Of a DNA stretch of 64,000 nt, positions 1 through 8,975 are shown piece by piece (positions within the stretch are counted from its first letter, which is position 1; each line of letters opens with the position of its first letter). The position numbers were made by a program, and so were the translations under genes. Source of the stretch: Planococcus citri (taxonomy: Eukaryota; Arthropoda; Insecta; Hemiptera; Pseudococcidae); the NCBI RefSeq assembly GCF_950023065.1, contig NC_088678.1:65006460-65070459 (forward strand), in the 5' to 3' direction. The notes under the pieces are model-generated. The model worked only from the letters and a program-made list of their open reading frames with translations. It had not been told where the DNA came from and did not search any database.

Positions 1-1201
1 GCATGTGCTCGCATTTAAAATTGCACACTGTATTTAATTCTTGAAGTTGTTTTCCAAGGATTAATGATTTTGCACATTCTGGTGATTCATAGGTGGAATC
101 AAAATAGTCCAAAAAACATAACTGTCTTGAAAGATCACATTTTTTTAATGCTGTTCCTGTAATTTCTCTGATAATTTGTTTTCCAGAATCAAAAGCAATT
201 AGCATTTGCTCAGTGTTCAGAATACAGAGCTCTTCTTTATTTCTGAAGTAGATTGGAGTATATTTGAATAATTTCCAGTCTGAATTAATTTTTTTCAAAG
301 GCACTCGAATTTCTAATAAAATCTGCTGTTCTGAAATTTGACAATGTGTGATACTTCTGGTATAGTATTCCAAAATTTCTGAAGTAGGTATGGCTATGGT
401 GTAATTAAATTTTTCAATATTGGTTTTCAAAACTTCAATGTAATATTTCAAGCTTTCTGGAGAGATAATTGAAGATGGAAGCTTGTGCTCTTTACAATGT
501 TCAATAATGGATGAGAAAAACGAATTATAGAATGTTTTCTCTAGAATTGATATTAGTACTGGATATGTGGATCTATCTGCTGCAAAAAGGTCTGCAAATT
601 TTTCCAAAGTGGTAGAGAGTGTGTCTATTGTTTGAGTTATCATTTCAATATTTGCATGAATTAGTTTAGAGAATGATTTAAGTTCTGTGGAAATATTGAA
701 AATATCTGCATGTGTTTCAATTAAGGCTTCTTTTAAATTTTTATAATTGGCTGTTAATTCTTGCTGGTTGACAAATAATGGGTAGAGATCATCTTTAGTG
801 ACTACATCACAACAAAATTCTAGGAAATTACCATAAAGTTTTCCTAGTAGAAATGATCTTTTTCTTCTTGAATGTTCATTTAATATTTTTGCATCAAAAC
901 GAGTTTGTTGAAGTTGATTATCAATGAAGGAATCCAATCTTGTCAGTGCTTTGTAGAAATCATGAGTATAGGTGCATTCATCTTTCATTTCACAATTGGT
1001 ATTGGGAGGATATTCATAGGAAGAATTAGTAGGATTACTATTCGGAAAAGTATAATTTAAGATAAATTTATAGGGAATGGATTTTTCATAGACAACTATA
1101 TTTTCAATTTCAGATATAAAGGATCCAGGAATAATTTCAGTGAATAGGTTTTCAGTAGAAGAAATTTTGAAAAGAGAGTAGAATACCAAAAATGTCAACA
1201 T
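1..1201 (-). CDS. Envelope (F-type/errantivirus Env-like) glycoprotein, partial
   Basis: An open frame of 400 codons begins at an ATG at 1201 and runs off the left edge, so the C-terminal part is not in view. The first residues (MLTFLVFYSLFKISS) look like a signal peptide. Several N-x-S/T sites follow. Near residue 110 there is a furin-type site, RRKRSF, and downstream of it a long Asn/Leu-rich helical stretch, the layout of insect errantivirus Env and baculovirus-type F fusion proteins. The ATG lies one base behind a splice acceptor (pyrimidine tract then TTTCCAG), which fits the known expression of errantivirus env from a spliced mRNA. It has the same orientation as the gag-pol element at 5362-12065 and is probably its env gene (inference; about 4 kb lies between). 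No break is visible in the part seen. A host-captured env gene is the alternative. Confidence 0.72.
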   Translation of the reverse strand, partial: MLTFLVFYSLFKISSTENLFTEIIPGSFISEIENIVVYEKSIPYKFILNYTFPNSNPTNSSYEYPPNTNCEMKDECTYTHDFYKALTRLDSFIDNQLQQTRFDAKILNEHSRRKRSFLLGKLYGNFLEFCCDVVTKDDLYPLFVNQQELTANYKNLKEALIETHADIFNISTELKSFSKLIHANIEMITQTIDTLSTTLEKFADLFAADRSTYPVLISILEKTFYNSFFSSIIEHCKEHKLPSSIISPESLKYYIEVLKTNIEKFNYTIAIPTSEILEYYTRSITHCQISEQQILLEIRVPLKKINSDWKLFKYTPIYFRNKEELCILNTEQMLIAFDSGKQIIREITGTALKKCDLSRQLCFLDYFDSTYESPECAKSLILGKQLQELNTVCNFKCEHM

Positions 1202-1506
1202 TCTGGAAATTGAAAGAAAAGACAGAAAAAAAAATTGTTAAGTAAAGAATATTAAAAAGTTTTTAAGCAGCAAAAAAAATTCAAAAACAAAAGTTTGGAA
1301 AGAAAATAAAAATAATTGGAAAGAACAAAAATGTGGGGGGGGGGGGGTATTTACAAAAAGGTCAGCATCCTGAGGGGGGAGATTTTCAAAATATCATTAA
1401 GTCATATGTGGGGGGGGGGGGTTAAAAATACTTACATACAAAAAATTGAAAAAAAATTAATATTTCAAAGACTTGAAAAAAAAAATTTGGAGATATCAAA
1501 AAAAAA
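1202..1506. other. AT-rich spacer with two poly-G tracts
   Basis: This is the stretch between the envelope-like ORF and the next minus-strand ORF. It contains two runs of about ten G around 1333-1347 and 1409-1421, and A-rich sequence. The only long frame through it is on the plus strand, is built on the homopolymers and has no sign of being coding. Confidence 0.5.
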
Positions 1507-1839
1507 TTAATCAGCTCTCAAATCGTTTATGTTGATCTCTGTTCTAGAAATTATTATGTCATACATATTTAAAGCGTATGGCAATTCATCGTAATAAACG
1601 TATACATTGTAGTCTAGAATTGACAGCATCTTTTTAATTAATTTGATGACGGTTTCGATCGGATCATTCACTGAAATCCGAATTGGGCCAATAGGCGCTA
1701 TGGTTACTTTCGACTCATCCCAGCGGAATCTACTTCCGCAATATACAATTGGAAATGTGTTTCTGTCATGTATAAAAATGTCAACGAATGCTGTCACACT
1801 TTTTTTTGCAATATTTGAGATTTCAAAAATTTGTACCAT
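1507..1839 (-). CDS. Unknown 110-aa protein (accessory ORF A)
   Basis: The ORF runs from the ATG at 1839 to a TAA at 1507. The ATG directly abuts a strong splice acceptor (polypyrimidine, TTTTTTTTCAG, then ATG), so it is probably expressed from a spliced RNA or is the last exon of a longer gene. I do not recognise the family. No signal peptide or membrane segment is evident. The C-terminal half (an isoleucine/lysine helix, then Tyr-rich YVYYDEL, then YDIIISRTEI) aligns by eye with the same part of the 115-aa ORF at 4434-4781 (YVFFITV then FDVIISNEQI), and the N-terminal halves also match loosely, so the two look like distant paralogues. It lies between env and pol on the same strand. Confidence 0.6.
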   Translation of the reverse strand: MVQIFEISNIAKKSVTAFVDIFIHDRNTFPIVYCGSRFRWDESKVTIAPIGPIRISVNDPIETVIKLIKKMLSILDYNVYVYYDELPYALNMYDIIISRTEININDLRAD

Positions 1840-2247
1840 CTGAAAAAAAATTGAATTAATTAATTTGTTCTACCATGTATAAGTAATTTTACCAAGATGT
1901 TGTGTTTCCATGCTATGCCAGAGAAAGATAACAAAGTATTTGCCTACACCTTGTATGTATTATGGTGCGTGAGGTTTTTCCAAAACAATGTAACTGGATA
2001 ACTGGAGAAGGTAGAAAAGATATGGAATTTTGCTAAAAGATAAGATTTGTTTCCATATCTGGAGGTTTGTCAATGTACAGTACGTACTTCTTATGCTTGC
2101 TTGTTTGAGGTGTTCAAAGGTGTATTGTGAACCAGAAAAAAAATCTTGATTTTTATCAGTTTTGTGTGTAAAATTTTTGTGAAAAGTTGATATATTTTTT
2201 TTATTTTATTTTCTTATTTTATTCCTTTTTAATTAATTTGAGTTACA
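1840..2247. promoter_or_regulatory. Intergenic region upstream of the plus-strand six-exon gene
   Basis: This stretch separates accessory ORF A (minus) from the start of the plus-strand gene at 2248, so it should hold the promoter of the latter and intron sequence of the former. A T-rich block precedes the ATG. I see no clear TATA box or repeat. Confidence 0.3.
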
Positions 2248-3504
2248 ATGGATTCTCAGAACAATGACTTTCTTGCTGGTAAGTGAATTTTTGATTCTAT
2301 TTTTATCATTAAATTGGTGTATTTTTTTTCAAAAAATTGTAGGGGGGAATAAATTTTGATTATAATTTTAAGGGTTTTCGTGTTAAATAAATAATTATGG
2401 AATTTCTCAATTTTTAGGTTTGAATGAAATAGATTTTGAAAGTGAGGAATTTCAGCCTGTAGACTTCATCCAGGAGATGACAAATGCTGAACAACCAAAT
2501 GAGGTATGTTTTTTGTTGATTTAAAAAAAAAATTTTTAAAGAATAATTCACATTTTTTTTTTTTGATTTTTGAGTTTTGATACCTTTACTTTTTTTTTTT
2601 TGGTTTTGTTTGTAGACAAGTTTAAATGCTATGATCCTCGAATTGGAAATGCCAAAAAATTCCACCGTGGAGCCCCAGATGGAGCCGCAGATGGAGCCCC
2701 AGGCGGGACCATCTAGCATAAATTTAGTACCAGAGCCTCAGATTGCTGAACCACAGGCAACTGGACATCATTTTGTTGAGGTACAAATAATTAATAGAAT
2801 TTTCAAAAAGTAATTCAAATTTTCGAATTAGAATACTTCCTATTATTATTTTTAAACTTTTTTTTTGTTGAAAATTTCAAGTTCAAAATTCAAATTATTT
2901 CCTTAAAGTTTGGCAAAAAATCAAAATTTACGTATTTTTTTGTGTTTTGATTAGCTTTATTTATTAATTTTTATTTCAAAATTTTCAGGTTCCTAGGTCA
3001 AATAGAACTGTTGATCAATTCAGATTTCCACTACGACATTCATACTTGAAAGCTGATGGTGTTACGAAGGGATTCTTAACACATAATGACCCTAGGGCCA
3101 TGTGTGTTGATTACGAATTAGGCTTTAACAGCCCATGTATGTCTACACGGTGCTGGTTTTATAATAGCCACTTTTGGTCTATTCATGTAAGTTGGGAAAA
3201 AAAAATTTCATCATTTTTTTGTCTAAAAAAAATCATATTTTTGACACTTTTTTGTAACATTTTTTTTTTTTTTTTTGTATTTTCAGAAGGACTTAATGGA
3301 AACAATAAAAGTTCGGTTCGAAGGAGGTATGGTGAATATTAATGTAATTCAGGTCCATCCGCAGTTTAAGATATTATTTCCCTTTACTTATCAAAACTAT
3401 GTGGATCTCAAAAGAAATATCATTAGATTTGGGCCATCCTATGATGAATGTTACTTATGGTTACCTACGAGATCACTGGAAACGTCACCATTGGTATTTA
3501 TTTT

Positions 3505-3544
<40 letters not shown>

Positions 3545-3728
3545 AATTTTGTTTTCGAAGTTTTTATGGTTTTTTTTTTTTTTTTTGTCATTTGTTTTTT
3601 CCAAAAAAAGGTTCTTTTATTTGTTTATTTGATTTATTTATTTTTTTCAATCACGATTTTTTGTTTTGTTTTATTTTTATTGAGGTATTTGTTTTTGTAA
3701 TTTTCAGAGGCACCGTTCAAACGTTTAA
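2248..3728 (+). CDS. Six-exon gene for an unknown 235-aa protein
   Basis: Six exons with GT-AG introns give one continuous frame: 2248-2278, 2418-2503, 2616-2780, 2989-3186, 3287-3493 and 3708-3728, ending in TAA. An AATAAA signal lies at 3895. The N-terminal 95 residues are acidic and Pro/Gln/Glu-rich with a short EPQM-type repeat and look disordered. The C-terminal 140 residues look folded and aromatic-rich, with several Cys and His (for example CMSTRCWFYNSHFW and YDECYLWLP). I do not recognise the family. All five acceptors have long pyrimidine tracts, and joins in phases 1 and 0 keep the frame open, which strongly supports a real spliced gene. It runs antisense to the pol, accessory and env-like ORFs on either side, where introns would survive passage through a minus-strand retroviral RNA. 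Confidence 0.75.
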
Positions 3729-3894
3729 GTTGATATCAAGCAAGTCCGAAGAAAGAGTGAGAAAAAAAAATTGTAAAAAGTAATTTTAATTAACCTGTAA
3801 AAAAAAAGAAAAATATTAATTTTTGTACAGTTATTAGATATGTATGTATTTAAACTAATTGTTTTTTTTTTGTTTTTTATACGTATTTTTATAG

Positions 3895-3900
3895 AATAAA
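3895..3900 (+). terminator. Polyadenylation signal of the six-exon gene
   Basis: AATAAA lies 167 bases after the stop codon of the plus-strand gene and is followed by AT-rich sequence. It is the first canonical signal downstream. Confidence 0.5.
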
Positions 3901-4433
3901 TTATACAATAAGAAAAACTACTGTTTGTTATTCATGGGGACAACCCAATATATTTTTTGAATGTTTTTTTTTGTAATGAGCTCAATTTAAAGATTTCTGA
4001 ATATTTTCTGCTGAAAATCGTCATATTTCACAATTTATTGAATATTTTGAGCAGTTTTAGGATCGGAAGATCGCAAATGTCATGTTCACAGTCGTTTTTT
4101 GATGATTATGATTTGCTGATTGATGGAATGACGAATTTAAAATTAATGATTATGAATTGTGCTCATCAAAACGAGTGAAAACGATACCCATTTGTATTTA
4201 AATTTTCAAGTAGGGTATATGAATATTTTGGAAATGTTTCATTCCAAAGAAAAATCGAATATAATTCCTATTCAATAGGTACTTTACCTTGAATGAGAGC
4301 ATATTTTGGGTTGCCCTACTTATAATTAAAAGCTACCTATGTACATGCTTGATATAATAAAAAACTAGCATAAAAATATTGAAAAAATAACATAGCAAAA
4401 AAAGTAGAATTTTTCATTTTTCCATTTTTGGTT
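3901..4433. other. AT-rich spacer, no gene seen
   Basis: Between the end of the six-exon gene and accessory ORF B. A 73-codon plus-strand frame (3957-4178) lacks any coding character. Nothing else is recognisable. Confidence 0.4.
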
Positions 4434-4781
4434 TCATTGCCCAGGTTTCAATAATAATTCGGGCAGAATTTGTTCGTTTGAAATTATTACATCGAAAACG
4501 AAAATTTTATTTGGCACAGTTATGAAAAATACATAGGCTTCAATGCCTAAATAATAGAAAAGTTTGTTCATTGTCCTTTGAACATCGTCAATTTCATCCC
4601 AGGTCACATTAAAGAAGGGTACATGGTACCCTGCAACGTCTGGGTGCGCAAGATCCCATGTATCATGGTCATCGTAGAAAATAATGGTCTGTTTTTCTCT
4701 ATGTACGTAATGATTGACCAGTCTCATTATTTGAGCTTTGGTGGCTTGACTTAACGGTTCAGGTTCATTGTAAGGAATCAT
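4434..4781 (-). CDS. Unknown 115-aa protein (accessory ORF B)
   Basis: The ORF runs from the ATG at 4781 to a TGA at 4434. A textbook acceptor (a TCTC-rich tract ending CCTTCAG) stands immediately before the ATG, exactly as in the 110-aa ORF at 1507-1839, so the same spliced mode of expression is likely. I do not recognise the family. The protein is acidic, aromatic-rich and has no signal peptide; the middle carries FYDDHDTWDLAHPDV and the C-terminal part YVFFITVPNK with FDVIISNEQ. It seems paralogous to the 110-aa ORF in its helix plus beta-strand-like C-terminal half. It is the first ORF behind pol on that strand. Confidence 0.6.
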   Translation of the reverse strand: MIPYNEPEPLSQATKAQIMRLVNHYVHREKQTIIFYDDHDTWDLAHPDVAGYHVPFFNVTWDEIDDVQRTMNKLFYYLGIEAYVFFITVPNKIFVFDVIISNEQILPELLLKPGQ

Positions 4782-5361
4782 CTGAAGGATAGAAAGAGAG
4801 GAGAGTAAAATATTGACGAATCGTTCATATTGTTACACCTTGGTGTTAGTTGGTTAGTGGGTGAAGTTAAAAATAGAAAATCACGTGCATATGTTCACTG
4901 AAGGTTAGTAAACAGTGAAGAGAGAGAAAGAGTGAGAGATAAGGATAGCTGCGAGGTTATATTGGTTAAAATCACGTAGCAGGTAACAGTACTATAAAAT
5001 CAAAGCAAGATTTTTTTCTCAAGCTTGCTGTTGGAATATTTTACGTAATTTTTTTGTCAAGTTATGTACGTTCTCTGCTAAGAAATTTCTGAAGTGGTCA
5101 GTGTTGAAAATAGAAGTGATTATCGCCATAGAAAAATAATTACATTTGTCAGTGACAAATTATTGGTCAGAAAATTGATAAAAATCGCATTATTGGTCAG
5201 ATATATTTTTTTGTAAATTTTCATTCTGCTCAGTTTTGATTGGATGTTTGGAAAAATGTGATACCTATACTGTGTTTCTTTTTTAAGGAAACGTCGTCCT
5301 GGGCCCAGTGGAAAACTGCACAGATTGATCACGAAATTTTTGAGAATTCTCAATATTTCCC
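4782..5361. other. Spacer between pol and accessory ORF B; no LTR found
   Basis: If the gag-pol element ended after pol, a copy of the LTR at 11600-12065 would be expected here. I could not match any part of that LTR to this stretch. A 77-codon minus-strand frame at 5120-5353 has no recognisable content. Purine-rich AG repeats occur around 4915-4945 on the plus strand. Confidence 0.5.
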
Positions 5362-8300
5362 CTATTTTCGTTTTTGATATTTTTCTAATCGTCTGACATG
5401 TACAATCTCACGTTTTATTTTTTTCTTAGTTTCATACTCAACTTCATAATTTAATGGAGAAAATTTATGTAGAATTTTAACTGGTCCTAGATAAGTAGGA
5501 ATGAATTTTCCTTTAATAGGATTTTGTAAAAGTGCTGTTTCGCCTACCTTGAAAATCAATTCCTTATGCTTTTTGTCATAATTTTTCTTATTAATCAGCT
5601 GATTTTGCTCAATTAAAGATGGTACCTTTTTCCTAATTTTATCCAATTGTTCAATTTCTTCCAGTCTTCCTTTCATAGATGATGAATTAATGGATAATTT
5701 ATTATCTATGGGTAAATTGGGATGTCTCCCATACACTAGGAAGTATGGAGATAATTTATGAAAATTTGATATAGGCGTGATATTGTATGTAAAAACAATA
5801 AATTTGACCAGTTTTGACCAATTTGATTTTTCATCGTTTACATAGTATGCTAGGGTTTTACATAACGAATGGTTCAATTTTTCAACTGCTCCTTGAGTAG
5901 TTGGGGAATAAGTGGAACTAAAAATTAATTTTATTCCAATTTTGGAGCAAAATTCCATAAATTCTTTATTATGAAAATGTTTACCATTGTCACAGGTGAT
6001 TTTAAGTGGACATCCAAATTGACAAATTAGGTCATAAATAAAGTCAATAACTGCCGAAGCGTTTGCTGATCCTGTTGGTTTAGCGAAAGCCATTTTTGTG
6101 GACTTACACGTTCCCACTAAAATGTAAGATTTTCCTTCACTTGTGGGAAGGGGACCAACAAAATCAATTTCAATATGGCTTAATAAATCACATTCTAACA
6201 CTTTGATTGGTTTTAAAAGTCCAGGTTTTGGTCCTGGTTTCAATTTTCTTAGCTGGCATTCATGACATGATTTTATAAATTTTTCAACATCTTTGGTTAA
6301 ATTTTGCCAGTGAAATTTATTTTGCAATTTTTCAATAGTTTTTCGAATTCCAAAATGTCCTCCGCCTATAGCTTTGTCATGATATGAGGCAATTATTTCG
6401 TTAATTAAATGGGATGGTATTATGATAAGATTTTGTTTGGGATGTTTAAGTTGGAGAATTCCTTCAGGACTTAAGATATATCTACGACTAATTTTTTTGA
6501 ATTTATTCAATTCAGATGATGGAATTTCAATTGTTTCATTTTTCAATAAAGAAATTAAATTTTTACAAAAATTGTCTTTCATTTGCTCAGCCACAAAATT
6601 TTGGTTGGTTGAAATTGTGTTAATTTCAATTCTGCTTAAAAAATCTGGGACAACATTATTTTTACCAGGTTTGTGTTTTATTTCAAAATCAAATTCTGAA
6701 AGTTTTAAAATTAGTCTCGCCATACGAGAATTTGGTTCCTTCATTTTTCTATAATGAATCAGGAGGGCATGATCAGTAAAAACGAAAAAATGTTTACCAA
6801 ATAAATATTCTCGAAAGTACAAAATTGTTTCAACTAAAGCTGTTAATTCCAGGTCATAAGTGCACAATTTTTTCTGTCGTGGTTGAAGTTTTCTGCTGAA
6901 ATAGGCAATAGGATGGATTTTTCCATCAAGTTCATTTTTTTGAGAGATGACCCCTCCAATGGCTATATTTGAAGCGTCTGTTTCTACTATCGTTTCTCTA
7001 GATTCATTATAAATTGCTAAAATTGGATCATTAATTAGAGCTTTTTTGAGAAATTGAAATGCTTTTTCATGTTCCTCTTTCCAAATAATTTTATCTTTTT
7101 TAGCTGGGTTGCCTTTAGTAAGATCAGATAGGCAGCTTGTAATACTTGAAAAATTTCTAATAAATTTTCGATAATGAGAACACATTCCTAAAAATTGTCT
7201 CAATTCAGTGACTGTGGTTGGTTGTTTAATTTTTCGGATACTTTCAATATTTTTTTCAATTGGTTGGATCAAAGTTCCATTAATTTTATGACCTAAAAGG
7301 TTCACTTCTTTGAAGAAAAATTTGCATTTTGATGTTTTTAATCTCAATTTTAAACGATCTAGTCTATTTAAAGTTTCTTTTAAATTTTTTAAAGCTATTT
7401 GAAAAGAACTGCCAAAAACACACAAGTCATCCATGTATGCAACTAATATTTCATATAAGAGGTCATGAAATTCAGAATTTATAGCTTTACTAAAAGCTGC
7501 AGGTGAAAGCATTAAACCTTGAGGTAAACGAGTAAATTGATATAATTGATTATCTACAATTATTGCTGTTAAATATCTGCTCTTTTTAGCAAGTGGTATC
7601 TGATGGAAACCTGCATTACAGTCAAGTAGACAAAAATATTTTGATCCTTCCAAGGCCATGATAATATTTTCGATTCGAGGGACTGAATTATGGTCTGGAT
7701 ACAATTTTTGATTAATTTTTTGAAAATTACAAAGGAAACGATATGAGCCATCTGGTTTTCGTAATAAAAAAGCAGGGGAACAATAATGTGAAGTTGATCT
7801 CTCTAGAATGCCATTTTTGAGCATTAATTTTATCTGCCTATTAATTTCGCGCCTTTCAATTGGAGATAATTTATATCCCCTTGACACAACAGGTGTATTG
7901 TCTTTGACCTGTAGGACATATTCTGGGATATTTGCTCTTTCAATGTTGGTTGGGTCAGTCGAAAATAAGTGCAAATAATTTTTTAAAAGGGAGAGGACAG
8001 CCTGTCTCTGATCATTATTTAAATCTGGAGAAATTTGTAATTCATTTTTTTCAGAATCGAATAATCTAGACATATTATTTGTATCAATTTGGTTAATTTG
8101 AACTATGTCATTGACATTATTTTCAGGTAAAGTTTGCGTAAATGTGCCAATATTTTGATTTCTTCGGATAGTTTGTAGAGAATGAGTAAAATTTCTCAAG
8201 TTCATTGTCAACGTATTATCGTACATTTCATAGTTTACAAGCTTTGTGCCTGTTCTGTTGACAAAAATGTTAGTGTGCATAAAAATACCTCGAGTCAGTT

Positions 8301-8934
8301 GTGTTGGGGTTATTGTTATTGTAAATGTACGAGTTTGTTTCCCAGCAATCGCGATATCTGCAGTAGCGATAAGTTTATTATGCAACAACATGACGGGTGT
8401 TTGTTTATTTATCAACGAGAGCCATTTATGATCCATTGGCAAAATCAATTTATTTGGATAATTTCCTAACGAAAACGTATTTTTACTGAAGTTAATTATG
8501 GCTGAATTTTCAATGAAAAAACTGATACCTAAAATAAAATCTGCATTCAAATTTTCAGCAACGTATACTGTAAGAGAAAATTTTATATTTTCAATTTGAA
8601 CTGAAATATTCATTTTACCTATAATAGGTAGGGAAGAACTATCTGCTGTTGAGACTTCTAGATCAGAAGGAGATAAATTTTTGAAGTCTTTTAAAATTTT
8701 ATTTGACATCAGTGATACATTACTACCTGTATCAATTATAGCTGTATATATTTTATTATTGAAAATAATTTTGATTTCAAAATTTTTTATTGTAAATGGA
8801 TTTTTTTGAATACAGTTCGTTTTGGTTTTTGAAAAATTTGAGTCAAAAGAAGATATTTCCTCATCACTGAAATATTTTAAATCGGAATATCTATTTAGAT
8901 TAAAAATGAAATCAGTTTTTTGAAATTCGTTCAA
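5362..8934 (-). CDS. pol: Ty3/gypsy-type Pol polyprotein (protease, RT, RNase H, integrase)
   Basis: This is an intact open frame of about 1190 residues ending in TAG. Domains in order: aspartic protease with DTGSNVSLM near residue 67; reverse transcriptase from about 360 with the catalytic YMDD at about 499; RNase H with ETDASNIAIGG near 650 and FTDHALL about 70 residues later; integrase with an HHCC zinc domain near 850-890 (ending SCHECQ) and the DDE core, first Asp in EIDFVGPLP (about 924), second in TCDNGKHF (about 980), Glu in GAVEKLNHS (about 1016). The frame is open upstream of the first possible start and overlaps the end of gag in the -1 frame, so it is probably made by ribosomal frameshifting, not from its own start. 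All catalytic residues are present, so the copy may be recent. Order and sequence are those of errantivirus/gypsy-like elements. Confidence 0.95.
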   Translation of the reverse strand: MNEFQKTDFIFNLNRYSDLKYFSDEEISSFDSNFSKTKTNCIQKNPFTIKNFEIKIIFNNKIYTAIIDTGSNVSLMSNKILKDFKNLSPSDLEVSTADSSSLPIIGKMNISVQIENIKFSLTVYVAENLNADFILGISFFIENSAIINFSKNTFSLGNYPNKLILPMDHKWLSLINKQTPVMLLHNKLIATADIAIAGKQTRTFTITITPTQLTRGIFMHTNIFVNRTGTKLVNYEMYDNTLTMNLRNFTHSLQTIRRNQNIGTFTQTLPENNVNDIVQINQIDTNNMSRLFDSEKNELQISPDLNNDQRQAVLSLLKNYLHLFSTDPTNIERANIPEYVLQVKDNTPVVSRGYKLSPIERREINRQIKLMLKNGILERSTSHYCSPAFLLRKPDGSYRFLCNFQKINQKLYPDHNSVPRIENIIMALEGSKYFCLLDCNAGFHQIPLAKKSRYLTAIIVDNQLYQFTRLPQGLMLSPAAFSKAINSEFHDLLYEILVAYMDDLCVFGSSFQIALKNLKETLNRLDRLKLRLKTSKCKFFFKEVNLLGHKINGTLIQPIEKNIESIRKIKQPTTVTELRQFLGMCSHYRKFIRNFSSITSCLSDLTKGNPAKKDKIIWKEEHEKAFQFLKKALINDPILAIYNESRETIVETDASNIAIGGVISQKNELDGKIHPIAYFSRKLQPRQKKLCTYDLELTALVETILYFREYLFGKHFFVFTDHALLIHYRKMKEPNSRMARLILKLSEFDFEIKHKPGKNNVVPDFLSRIEINTISTNQNFVAEQMKDNFCKNLISLLKNETIEIPSSELNKFKKISRRYILSPEGILQLKHPKQNLIIIPSHLINEIIASYHDKAIGGGHFGIRKTIEKLQNKFHWQNLTKDVEKFIKSCHECQLRKLKPGPKPGLLKPIKVLECDLLSHIEIDFVGPLPTSEGKSYILVGTCKSTKMAFAKPTGSANASAVIDFIYDLICQFGCPLKITCDNGKHFHNKEFMEFCSKIGIKLIFSSTYSPTTQGAVEKLNHSLCKTLAYYVNDEKSNWSKLVKFIVFTYNITPISNFHKLSPYFLVYGRHPNLPIDNKLSINSSSMKGRLEEIEQLDKIRKKVPSLIEQNQLINKKNYDKKHKELIFKVGETALLQNPIKGKFIPTYLGPVKILHKFSPLNYEVEYETKKKIKREIVHVRRLEKYQKRK

Positions 8935-8975
8935 GAAAAAATATAAAATTTGTGATGAGGTATCTTGACCAAAAA

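Noticed and set aside
3275..3783. Phe-rich plus-strand frames
   Set aside because: They run through poly-T intron sequence of the six-exon gene.
4782..5361. Expected 3' LTR behind pol
   Set aside because: Compared by eye with 11600-12065; no matching segment was found, so no LTR is called here.
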